Part shown: one piece after another, positions 11,758-21,555 of the stretch
Layout: every line of letters starts with the position of its first letter
Numbering within the stretch: position 1 is the first letter of the stretch
Assembly (NCBI RefSeq): GCF_010015615.1
Contig: NW_024468936.1
Location: 1,240,001 to 1,304,000, forward strand
Direction: 5' to 3'
DNA length: 64,000 nucleotides
From: Cucurbitaria berberidis CBS 394.84
Lineage: Eukaryota > Ascomycota > Dothideomycetes > Pleosporales > Cucurbitariaceae
The notes under the pieces: model-generated
What the model saw: only the letters and a program-made list of their open reading frames with translations
The model's database searches: none
Told to the model about the DNA's origin: nothing
Translations under genes and position numbers: made by a program

Positions 11758-11939
11758 TCACCGTGGGCGACTTGAGGAGTTTTGCGCTCACGTTTGTATA
11801 CGAAAAGCTCCTGTTTAGCGATTGGGGAAACTGATACTGTTTACCGTGTTATCGTCGAGGTCAACGCCGTCGTCGTTATTCCACCCCGGTTTTAGCCTTT
11901 ACTGTTGTTTCGAGAAATCGACGACTGCCCGACAACATC

Positions 11940-13283
11940 ATGAGCGCCTATCCCGCCCACGGCGACGCTCCTAGTAATGGCGACCATCTGGGTGCGCCCG
12001 CTCAGACTGTGGACAATAAGACGGGCACAGGCACGTATGTGCACTCTGGAAACGAGTTGCACAACGGCGAGCTTGGGAGCGTGATTTTGGAACAGGACGC
12101 GCAGACCAAGGGACGCTGGTTCCAGTTTATCAAGACGAAGCAGTTCTGGATTACCTTGTTGTTAGGCCAGGGTACGTTTAGACTTCGTCTTTCTTCGTTC
12201 GAAAGCGGGAAAGAATGCTGATATAGAAGTATAGTCCTCGCCATCTGTCAGACATCTACGAACACGCTTACCTCGCTCCTTAATATGCAAGGGACTTCGA
12301 TTCCGGCTTTCCAGTCCTTGTTCGCTTATATTCTGTTGAACCTGGTTTATACGAGCTATACAATCTACAAGTATGGGTTCAAGAAGTGGCTTCGCCTAGT
12401 CATCTTTGACGGATGGCGCTTCTTCATTCTTGCCTTTTTCGATGTCCAAGGGAACTACTTCGTCGTGCTAGCATATCGCTACGTAAGTCCCTCTTTTTTT
12501 CATGGGAAAACCCAACCCGTGCTACGCGGCGCGAGATGGAGCTAACAGTAACTGTAGACGACGATTCTAAGCGCTCAGCTAATTGGCTTCTGGGCCATCG
12601 CCGTCGTGGTAATCATCTCCTTCCTGCTCCTCAAAGTGCGGTACCACTGGACGCAAATCTTCGGCATCCTGCTCTGCATCGGCGGCGTAGGCATCATCTT
12701 CGGCTCGGACCACATCACGGGCAAATCCGCGTCCAGCGCCACCGACGCCGTAAAAGGCGACTTATTCGCTCTCCTCGCTGCGACATGCTATGGCCTCACC
12801 AACGTGGCCGAGGAGTGGCTTGTGTCAGAACGCCCCTTGTACGAAGTCGTAGGCCAACTGTCTTTCTGGGGCATGTTCATCATGGGCACGCAAGCGGGCA
12901 TCTTCGACCGCGCGGCTTTCCGCAGCGCAACCTGGAACGCGAAAGTTGGCGGGTATCTCACGGGCTACACGCTTATTCTCGCCCTCTTCTACTCGCTTGC
13001 GCCTGTCCTGTTCCGCATGTCTAGCGCTGCTTTCTTCAACATCTCGCTCATGACGGGAAGCTTCTGGGGTGTTGCGATTGGTGTCAAGGTCCTCCATTTG
13101 AGTATTCATTGGATGTACCCGATTGCTTTTGTGCTCATCCTTGTTGGCCAGATCATTTATTTCATGCGCCATAGTCGGGTTGGTGAGGCGCTGAAGCCGT
13201 GGCTGGGTGCACGGCAGGAACGTGGACACGCTGGGCTTGGCACGGCGAAGAGGAGGGTGTTGAAGCCTGAGGTCATTGTATAA
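11940..13283 (+). CDS. SLC35F1/F2-like solute carrier (DUF914 family membrane transporter)
   Basis: Exons 11940..12171, 12235..12482 and 12558..13283 give 401 residues; both introns are GT-AG (63 and 75 nt) and frame is preserved across them. About 70 hydrophilic residues precede roughly ten hydrophobic helices of the drug/metabolite-transporter fold. Recognisable family stretches are QTSTNTLTSLL in the second exon, FFDVQGNYFVVLAYRY, and LLAATCYGLTNVAEEW, in which a membrane helix carries an acidic pair. The family (Pfam SLC35F, formerly DUF914) is related to nucleotide-sugar transporters, but its substrates are largely unassigned. Fungal members are predicted endomembrane or plasma-membrane proteins. 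Family call firm; substrate unknown. Confidence 0.88.
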
Positions 13284-13675
13284 ACGCATTGACTTGTTAC
13301 TAGTACTGAGTAGTGGCGGTGAAGCTGGAATATTGCTTCGCTCCGCTGCTGGCCAATGGCGTAGGCGGTTATGGGATTTTGGGGGCTGCAACTTGTTGGC
13401 GGCTCAGTGCGCCGGACGGGGGATAACATACAGGCCCAATACATTAATACTTCATATTTCGGCGCGACAAAACAAATCGTATATGCGACGTTCGAAGCTA
13501 TATATTGCCTATCGCTTGCCATTCTTGTAGTTAAAGAGCGTGATTAATATGTCCATTCCTCCCTCCCTCCACCAACGACCACAGTATCCAGAGTTGAAGT
13601 GTTCCGAGAGATGCCCTGAGCTAAAACGAGTTCATCGTTCTGTGTCTCTCCCTTCCCGCTTCATCTCCACTCCCC
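13284..13675. other. Convergent intergenic gap
   Basis: This 392-bp stretch lies between stop codons of the SLC35F-like and secreted-protein genes. It presumably holds both 3' UTRs and terminators; I see nothing else in it. Confidence 0.5.
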
Positions 13676-14554
13676 CTAGTAATAGTTGCACCGGGGACTG
13701 TACGCCGGGGGAGCAACCCCGTTCGGCTCAGCAATAAAGATGACATCGGCGTAATTGCTTCGGTGGCTGTTTTCGTATCCCCTCTCGTCAGCAAAAGTAC
13801 ACCTTCCATCCGACCCCTCCAACAAAATTATGCAAAAAAAGGTTCGTAACTTACATCCATCCCGTCTCGAACTCGCAAAAGTCCTGGATTTGGCGCACGT
13901 AATACTGCGTAAACGTGTTAGTTGAGTCGCCTCCTGCATGTAAAGCGTTCATTCCTGAGAGGAGGAGTGGGGGCAAGGATACATACCGCATGTGTAGAGT
14001 ACAGAACCGTATTCCCATAACAGCTGTCCTGGTTACGAACCGTGAGCTTGGCTTTCTTGTTGCCGACACTCCAGTTTACAGTGCTGAGAGGAGGATAACT
14101 ATTCGCAACAAGGAACTCATCAGCTTGCATCCTTCTCGGAAGTGGCCAAAAGCTATTGAGCAGCGAAAAATGAAGAAACGTACTAGTAATTCCCCGAAGC
14201 TTCATTCTGGAACCCCTGATACAACTGCTGCAGATTCGCCTTGTAAGCAGCCAGTGTAATGCCGAGTCCATATGTAAATTGCCAGCACTGATCGGGCCTT
14301 TGGCTACGCTTGTCCAGAGCAGTTGCACTAGTGATGTTTGTGCCGAAATCAGACGTCTCGTCGATGCCTTCGTTGAAGGTCATCTCCCAGTGTAGCTCGC
14401 CGATAGTGCCAGACTGGACGCCATCTCGTGTCGTCTTGCTGGGCACGAGATAGGTTGGGGGAGGAAGTGCATCGCTGCTCTGTTCGGTCGGAAACGCAGA
14501 GATGGTTTGACTTGCTACGAAGAGCAGAAGTATAGAGAGAAGAGAGCGGGCCAT
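13676..14554 (-). CDS. Small secreted cysteine-containing protein with Kex2-type propeptide
   Basis: Four exons were rebuilt on the minus strand: 14554..14184, 14098..13987, 13904..13855 and 13802..13676, giving 219 residues. All three introns are GT-AG (85, 82 and 52 nt); the second has CAACTAAC near its 3' end. Residues 1-20 form a signal peptide (MARSLLSILLLFVASQTISA). An acidic proregion then ends in LDKR at residues 80-83, a classic Kex2 site, which would release a mature chain of about 136 residues. The mature part has five cysteines (90, 150, 171, 179, 216) and many aromatic residues, ending CNYY. I do not recognise the family. The layout fits an apoplastic or effector-like secreted protein, but that is inference. 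A TATAAAA lies about 95 bp upstream. The first acceptor site is the least certain. Confidence 0.72.
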
Positions 14555-15332
14555 TTTTGAAATTGGAAATCTGATCAAGGGACTAGTTCTCTTGGAAGAA
14601 TGTTTGCTTTGTCTGTGTGGACTTGGAAACTTCAGCTTCATACCTCTTTTATATTGTAGAATCGCAGCTAGTAGAACATGTATAGTAAACAGACGGAAAA
14701 GGGAAACTTCCTCTCTCGCTCAACATCATCAGCACTTTGCGATGCAAACGCCTTGTCCAGGAAGTTTCCCCAGGGGCATCATATCGCACTTGCATGGGTA
14801 GGTGCTTCCGTCATCAAGTGCTGATGACCCGGACAAAAGAGTGCTTCGAAAGATCCAGTAGGCATCGTGCAGTTATTGTCACAAGTTCCTCTACTTCTGA
14901 AAAGGAATACGCTTGCTAGGAACGTGGTCGCGGAGTGTCAGCTTACGGCTCAGTTTGGCTAGTCTCGGGCTTGTTAGCAAAATTCATAAGCCACATCTAA
15001 ATGGTGGCTACCTGATCACTCCACATGCACTAATCTAGGCTGGATGAATGGTACGCGTTGGAGTAGGCCGGAACCTCATCCACACATGTGGTTGATTGCA
15101 GCGCGGGGCTTCCCGTCGAGCTGAAATTGTTCTTCATAATATATCTGATCACATAACGGGTGCTCTACCCTAATCTCAACTCCATGCGTAAAAGGCCAAA
15201 TCCCATGGTATCATATCCGTCTTTCCGTATAACACCCAGATTTCGCCGAGATGAAGTGTGCAGTCATGGGTAGGGAAGAACGCTGGAACGCCAGTTGAAA
15301 ACATTACATGGAACGGGATGAGCGATAGTATG
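14555..15332. other. Intergenic: promoter of secreted-protein gene and 3' end of RING-PHD gene
   Basis: This 778-bp stretch shows no supported coding region. Apart from the TATA element near its left end I see no distinctive structure. Confidence 0.5.
14647..14653 (-). promoter_or_regulatory. Candidate TATA box of the secreted-protein gene
   Basis: Read on the minus strand the sequence is TATAAAA, about 95 bp upstream of the ATG at 14554. This is a spacing typical of strongly regulated fungal genes. Confidence 0.5.
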
Positions 15333-17447
15333 CTACGACGACGACGAAGCGGAATCCTCGGTAGTGGGAGACAGAGCTACCGCGCCATTAGCCCGTAGGG
15401 ATCTTACGGCGGTCTCTACCTCGCCACTCGCCATCTGTTGCCATTTCTCTCTTGTACCTTGATCTGCTAGCGCATCTGCGCCAGCATCACCAACCTTCTC
15501 ATACAGTAGGCGTGAGACGTCGCGATTGATATCGGTATATTCTTCTTTCGTAACTTCTTTCTTCAGGTATAACGGCTTGAGAACAGCGGTGACCATACGT
15601 TGCAGTTCGGCCTTGGTCGAGTATGAAAGTGCGGGACTGGACGGTGACGAGTCCTTGGAGCGAGGCGGGCTACTGAGACCAGCCGAGCGATGCGCGAGTC
15701 TGCGACGACCGACTCGGTCATCATCAGCCGGCGAGTAAGGTGAATACGTGGGTGAAAGTTGCTCGTCTTTTAGAGCAGGCGACGTTAAACGACCAAGGTT
15801 GAGTGGCGGTGGAGTGGTCATGCCAAGAGGCTTTTGGTAAACAGGCGATAGCCCAGGCGACGAATTCTGAGGAGAGCATGCGCGCTCGACGATGATCCGT
15901 CTGGGCTGTGGAGCCGCAATTTCCTTGTCCCGTTCTGCAAAACGATCGACCTCAACTTCTTGAAGGAGGGATTGGAGGAAGCCAGGTGCAGTAGATGAGT
16001 CGCCAGTTGGCGCCGCTGGTGGCGATGTAGCTAATGCGACTGGGGTGTTGTTGTGACTGAGAGTGTTGCGACGAGCTCCGGCTGAGGATGATTCACCATT
16101 GTCTATATGTAGGCGCGTCCGAGGACGCTTCAGCTTGCGCTCCGGCTGCGGTTCGTGGGGCTCGGATTCGACTGGTGACGAATCGACCGACTTCCGCTTG
16201 CGTCCTCGACGACTACTAGTAGTACTAGGTGCGTTGGTCGCAGGTTGTGCATCTATCTGTGCAAGTTGCTCCCTGGCCTTCTCGAATTGGTTCCAAGCAC
16301 GGAGCTCTTCCTGCGACTCGGGGTCTTTGGGCGTCCTTGGAGGTTCGCGGTGCAGTGTACGATTGGCCGGCCGTGAAGATCGGTTGGAGCCGCGGCGTCG
16401 AGCGTGCACGTTGTCGGCGGCAGCGCGAAAGCGAGTGCCCGCTCCCACCTGCTGCGCGAGCGCAAAACGTCGCTCCCATATATGATTCTCACGTCTTAGA
16501 ACGTCAGACGGATTCTCAGATTGCTCGTCATCCTCGAAGGGAAACTCGATGTCGAACTGGAGACGGTCCCAGACACTCTGCCACACACCAACCCACTCGT
16601 CTGGCGCCCGGTTGTGGCGAGGCACTCGGCTTCGTCCGTTCACCCAGGCAGCAGGGCCTCGAGCGGCCGGTCGTCGACGGGAAGCTGCTTCCAGTAGGCC
16701 AGGGTTCTCGACGCAGCCATGGCAGTACCAGGGACCACGCGATGGCATGCGGTCAAGGCCAGCACAGAAGACGTGACAGAGTTGCTCACAGCTGTGGCAA
16801 TACATGAGCTGTGACGCATCGCCAAACTCGTCGCAGACCATGCATGCGTCATAGCTTCCATCGTCTTCTTCAAGTGTGTAGTCGTCCTCGATGATCATCG
16901 ACGGGTCGATCTCGGCGACTTGTTGTTTGTCTTGCACGGTATATTCGGATAGCTTCGGGCCTAGACGGTGGTTAGCGACTGTCCTCCGGCGAGTTCACCA
17001 CTTGGTATGACACCATAGTGGCGTTGGACTATGCAGAGGTTAAGCTGAGCTCGACTGACCATTTAGCCAGTAGCTGGGCCATTACCAGGCAACAACAGCA
17101 ACATCGCAACTGCAGCACTCGACGACATCCTGGATTGACATACCTCCAACACGCGCGCTAAGCTCGACCATATTAAAACTGGCTCGACATATCGGACAAC
17201 TATTTGCCCTTTCAACCCAAGGCTTGAGGCAGTCGTTGTGTAAATCGTGGCCACAGGGTAGCAGATGGGCGACCAGTTCGTCATCCTTGGGGCCCTCGGA
17301 AGCTATCTCTTTGCTTTTGTCGTGTAGTTGGCAGTCGACATCAGCCCCATCCTCAAGCGAAATGGTCGCAAGCGATGATTCGGTGACAGCAGGACCTTCG
17401 TCGTGGGGGGCGAGGTCGCCGAGGCAGACTATACAAGTCTCGGCCAT
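15333..17447 (-). CDS. RING and PHD finger protein (PHRF1-like)
   Basis: Exons 17447..17144 and 16960..15333 (183-nt intron ending GCTAACCACCGTCTAG) give 643 residues. The N-terminus is a RING-type finger: CIVCLG at residues 5-10, then a ~50-residue insert, LPCGHDLHNDCLKPWV and NSCPICRASF. The splice restores the conserved RVGG...YTVQDKQQVAEIDPSM link, followed by a PHD finger (CMVCDEF...YCHSCEQLCHVFC...WYCHGC, with an MPSRGPW loop). A long Ser/Pro/Arg-rich middle follows. The helical C-terminal stretch around MVTAVLKPLYLKKEVTKEEY resembles an RNA polymerase II CTD-binding SRI-type region, as in PHRF1; that last point is inference. Likely a nuclear ubiquitin ligase or chromatin reader. Confidence 0.85.
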
Positions 17448-19115
17448 TGGAGTGGTGTGTTGAGAAGAAGGGACGAAGGTACGGGTCGGCGCGATTCATA
17501 GGTTGAAGTGATGGTCATGGCGAAAGAGGGTCCGGGAGGGGTTTAAGTAGCTAAGCTAACCCGGCCGCTAGCGGCTTGGCTGGCGGATCATTCACGACCC
17601 TGTAGCCACACCGCGTAGGCAGAAGCTACTGTACACCCTGGGAAGTTTGTGATGAATATAGGAAAGGGAGACAGGCCATGTGGATACCGTTACTTTGGCG
17701 GATTGAGATAGTCCGGATACGGAGTGGTTCGTGACGCTACTACCTTCAGCACATCGTATATCTCCAGGCTTACCTCACCACGTGTCAAGGGCTCCCTGAG
17801 CGGACGGCCCGTATGACTTGCCAGATCACCAAGTTGGTTGCTCGGAATGCAAACAGTGTTTCAGCTTTCCCTAGTGGCCCGCTCCCGGGCAGCTTTCGGT
17901 TTGTACTGCTATTCCGGTACCGATGTCTCAAGTCTCGAGGCGTACACCCCTCATACGGCAAAGATTCTTCGAAAGATTAAAGATAGATGGTCGTGCATAT
18001 AGCAAGCGAGGTGGACCAGACCATGAGACTCATACCTTTGCGGTCTTCTCATGTGCGTGTGACAAACAGGTACCTAGATCTTGCTGTCCTATGGCCAGAG
18101 CCACACATGACCGATTGAACCGCACTCTAGTCTCTCCGTCTCTCGGAGCGCATTATCTCAAGAGGAAACTCGAGTCAGATATAGGAGACAACGAGCGAGG
18201 CCGATCCAGCGGTGCGAAACCGAGCCAGGCGGTGGCATGTTGATTCACTGTGGCTCTTCTCATGCATTCGCAGCGCGACTCGACAGCTTAGGTTGCCCAG
18301 GAAACCAGAAACGGAAGTGTATGGTTCTTGTATTTCTACGTCTAAAGTCTCGCGGCGTTGTAAGCGCTGGACGAGGCTACCGCTCGAGGCGGGCGGTTCG
18401 CGCTCGCACGCGTGTGCGAATCACCGCATGGGCATGTCTGTGGATGCGAGACAATCCATTCTGTGTGATTGAGAAGTTGGTCTTCGAGGGGTCGCCAACG
18501 CTGTTCGGGATGCAGACGTTGTTGAAGCTGACCAGCCAAAAGCAAAGTCTCGCTCTTTCCTACAGATTCTCTCGCTCTTTATATCTACACTAGATGACGT
18601 CGTCAGCGGCCCGGCGAGCGAGTTTTCCCTACGCGATCGAGCAGCGTTGTTCTGACCAGGTAGATGCGTGTGGTGGCGGTGAGAAAATCTGTTGTTGCAG
18701 AGTGGCATCCTGAAGATTAGCCAGGTGGGTGAGGGCTGCCGAATGCCGCCAAGAGCCGCCCATCTAGCCCTATTTGCCGTAGCTTAATTTGACCAGTCTG
18801 ACCTCAAATTCCTCTTTTCAGTATGCTGGGGCTTTGATTCAATTGTCTCCCTTATAAATCACTTGGGGATCATGTTTTGACAACAGGTGAAAATTGGACA
18901 CGAAGTATGGCGTGGCAACTGCAGGCACTCGTAGTGTCGCAATGCAACAAGTTACACCGCCGCTGGTAGCTGCCTCGGTATGACCTCAATCCACCGAATG
19001 CAGGCCTTTGCCCGACTCGTGAATCTCGAGTTTTCATCCGTCCCATGTCTTGCATCTCTTCTTAAAGCTTCCTCCAGCTGCACATTAATTCTTTCCATCA
19101 AAGAAGGTCGACAAA
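17448..19115. other. Long divergent intergenic region without a supported gene
   Basis: This 1.67-kb stretch lies between the RING-PHD and oxidoreductase start codons. Frames of up to ~118 codons exist on both strands but lack family resemblance, splice support or a codon pattern like the neighbours. A TTATAAAT at about 18853-18860 is a possible TATA for the oxidoreductase. No tRNA or repeat recognised. Confidence 0.5.
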
Positions 19116-20448
19116 ATGGTTCAAGACCCACGACAGTATGAGCTCATCCTACTCGGTGCGACTGGATACACTGGGAAGCTGGTCGCAGAATGGATCAGCA
19201 CCCACCTACCAGAGGATCTGAAGTGGGCAATTGCTGGAAGAAATGCGAAGAAATTGCAGCATGTTGTTAACGAGCTGACGAAGCTGAGCCCGGATCGCAA
19301 GCAGCCTGGTAATCATGGCAATCCTGCGCTCTAAACATGTGACAGGGCAGATGATCTGAGCAAAGCTAACGATTGCCACAGATGTCGAGACATGCGAGCT
19401 TGAGAAAGACCAACTTGATAAACTGGTCAAGAAGGCGAAACTCGTGATCACGACCGTAGGTCCCTTCATGTACTACGGCGAAGCTGTCCTTGCAGCCTGC
19501 GCCAATCACGGCACGCATTACCTGGACTGCACTGGGGAAGTCCCTTGGATCTACGACATGGTCGCCAAGTATGATGGCCTGGCGAAGAAAAACCACAGCA
19601 TCATTATCCCAGAATGCGGCCTTGACTCTGTCCCCGCCGACATCATGGCGTACGTCTTGGCGAGAGAGGTTCGCAAGCGATATAACGAAGCATGCGAAAG
19701 AGCCATAATGACGCTATACGATTTCAAGAGTGGTATCAGTGGAGGAACGGCGCTGACTCTGCTGGAGCTGCTCAACAATTACCCTCTCAGCCATTTGGCG
19801 AAGTCAATGCATCCGTACTCTCTGTCTCCTGTCAAGGCAGACAACGTCGTGGGCTCACCGAAAGGAAGTCTTTTGTACCGCCCTTTCGGTCTCATCTCCG
19901 TTCCTGAGCTTGGTGGAGTTCAAACAACAGGCCTAATGGCAGGTGTCGATACATGCATTGCGCATCGCTCATGGGGTCTTTACCAGTCCTCTGGCAACCC
20001 TTATGGACCCAAGTTCCGCTTCAACGAGTACATGCGATCGAGTAACATCCTTACAGGGTTTGCTTTCAAGCTCGTACTCGGTCTCGCCGGTCTTTTCCTC
20101 GCTATACCGCCCACCCGCTGGCTCCTCGCGCCACTCATCAAGAAGTTCGTCATTCCCAGCCCGGGTGAAGGCCCGACGCGAGAGAGCATGAAGAATGACT
20201 TCATGTCTTATCGTGGTCTTGGTATCGCAGAGGATGGAAAGAAGGTGACGGCAAAGCTGGACATTGCGCACGGCGGGTATGCGGCGACTGCGATCACTTT
20301 GAGTGCGGCTGCGCAAGTGATTCTTCGGGGACGACTAGAAAATACGGAAGCGGGAAGGTTGGGAGGTGGTATCTTGACGCCGGCAACACTAGGAGATCAG
20401 TATGTCGAGACGCTGAATGACTTTGGTATAAAGATCAGTGTCGATTAG
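19116..20448 (+). CDS. Saccharopine dehydrogenase-like oxidoreductase (SCCPDH / trans-acting enoyl reductase type)
   Basis: Exons 19116..19308 and 19382..20448 (73-nt intron with GCTAAC before the acceptor) give 419 residues. The N-terminus is a Rossmann dinucleotide-binding fold (LILLGATGYTGKLVAEW), followed by the conserved TTVGPFMYYGEAVLAACA and HYLDCTGEVPW blocks that define the SCCPDH and mycobacterial trans-acting enoyl reductase family. CGLDSVPADIM follows. A hydrophobic stretch near residues 295-320 could anchor it to lipid droplets or ER, as for animal SCCPDH. It is not the lysine-pathway enzyme Lys1/Lys9. Substrate unknown; NAD(P)-dependent reduction is inferred. Confidence 0.87.
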
Positions 20449-21555
20449 TAGGTGTACAGGTTCACGGGTTCTTGTCTACTTAGTGGAAACCTATAGTACA
20501 AGGATACACTGTTTATATGAGCCGCTTAATCACAAGTCCGGGGCATGCTTGGCGGGCGCCTTCAGCTACACCGTTATCTCTAGCAACGTGCCTCAATACT
20601 CATCGATATGTTTCCAACAATCCACGAAACGTCCGAGGCGCAAGGAGAACTCGACAGTATTGAAACACAAACTTCATCCGAGGAACTATATCAAGCACCA
20701 ATTAAAAATATAGCGATGGCAAATACGGCAAGATCATTCCAGGAGAATACCTCGTTACCTTGCGCCTTGGTTATTCATGACTGACCATTTCTTGGCTATT
20801 GGTACCAACATAGATAACTATGTGAAAACCCTCCCAAAAATGCAAGTCCAGATCGCGTGTTTTACTTTTGTACGGGTGTGAATGACAAGCTTCTCACGCG
20901 AGTGCGAGCGGATAATTGTGGTGAACATATAGAGTGCAACTACCAAAACCGTATAAGATTAGAGTAACTGTTCGGGCGATAACAACAGTTTTTTTAACTT
21001 ACAGTATTTGAACTCCTTCAACTTCTGAATGTCCTAGGCATCTCTGACGTCCAATGGTGAGTACAACTCGCAATGCGAAGCTGGTAGGGTTTCTGTTCTG
21101 GCAATCACGATACAATAGAGACATGGACGCATATCCACCTTGTGCTACGGCGTTTTCGAAGTCTGCGAGAGAGAAGGCAGGACATGGCTGCTGGCTTGAG
21201 TATGCATTGTGAGAAGAGATCAGAGCGGTAAAAAGCTGCAGACCAGGCTTGTCAAGAGCTCTTTAAGCAACTACAAGAAGTGTTGGGAGAAAAGCATCCA
21301 GACATGCTGGCGAGCATGGACAATCAGGTCTGTTTTCACGTGGACAGATTTAAGCTAAGTGGGGGGATTATTATGATTAACTCTGAACGAATTTGTTGCT
21401 GCCTAATGATTGTAATCTTGGTTCAGTTATTCCTAACTAGGTCCTGCTCTCTTTAAGTCACGTGAACCTATTTTTTAATATCATTTACCTGCACACCTAA
21501 ATCATTTCTCGAGTCTTTAGTTGTCAGAGTTGGAATTTTCATGATCATGAAGGGT
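20449..21555. other. Convergent intergenic region at the left edge of the gene-poor island
   Basis: This 1.1-kb stretch contains 3' flanks of the oxidoreductase and patatin genes and becomes more AT-rich toward 21.5 kb. The only recognisable content is the short TPR remnant annotated separately. Confidence 0.5.
21232..21333 (+). pseudogene. Remnant of a tetratricopeptide (kinesin-light-chain type) repeat
   Basis: Frame 21232-21330 reads KAADQACQELFKQLQEVLGE then KHPDMLASMDNQ, which is the consensus TPR unit (LFKQ...VLGEEHPDTLASMDNLA) found in tandem in fungal NB-ARC/NACHT-TPR receptor-like proteins. An in-frame stop (TAA at 21229-21231) lies directly upstream, and the similarity ends downstream. 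It is a single decayed unit, not a gene. Confidence 0.6.

Larger units (their letters stand above)
11001..11939. other. Intergenic: 3' end of eIF5 and promoter/leader of SLC35F gene
   Basis: This 939-bp stretch has no supported gene. It contains a TATAAAA at 11665-11671, a perfect 9-bp hairpin at 11738-11757 and a pyrimidine-rich leader ahead of the ATG at 11940. Confidence 0.6.

Noticed and set aside
16229..16807. 192-codon plus-strand frame inside the RING-PHD gene
   Set aside because: Antisense shadow of the conserved PHD and linker region.
17923..18708. Overlapping frames of 85-118 codons between the RING-PHD and oxidoreductase genes
   Set aside because: They exist on both strands, lack splice support, motifs or codon pattern, and are Arg/Ser-rich as expected of chance frames.
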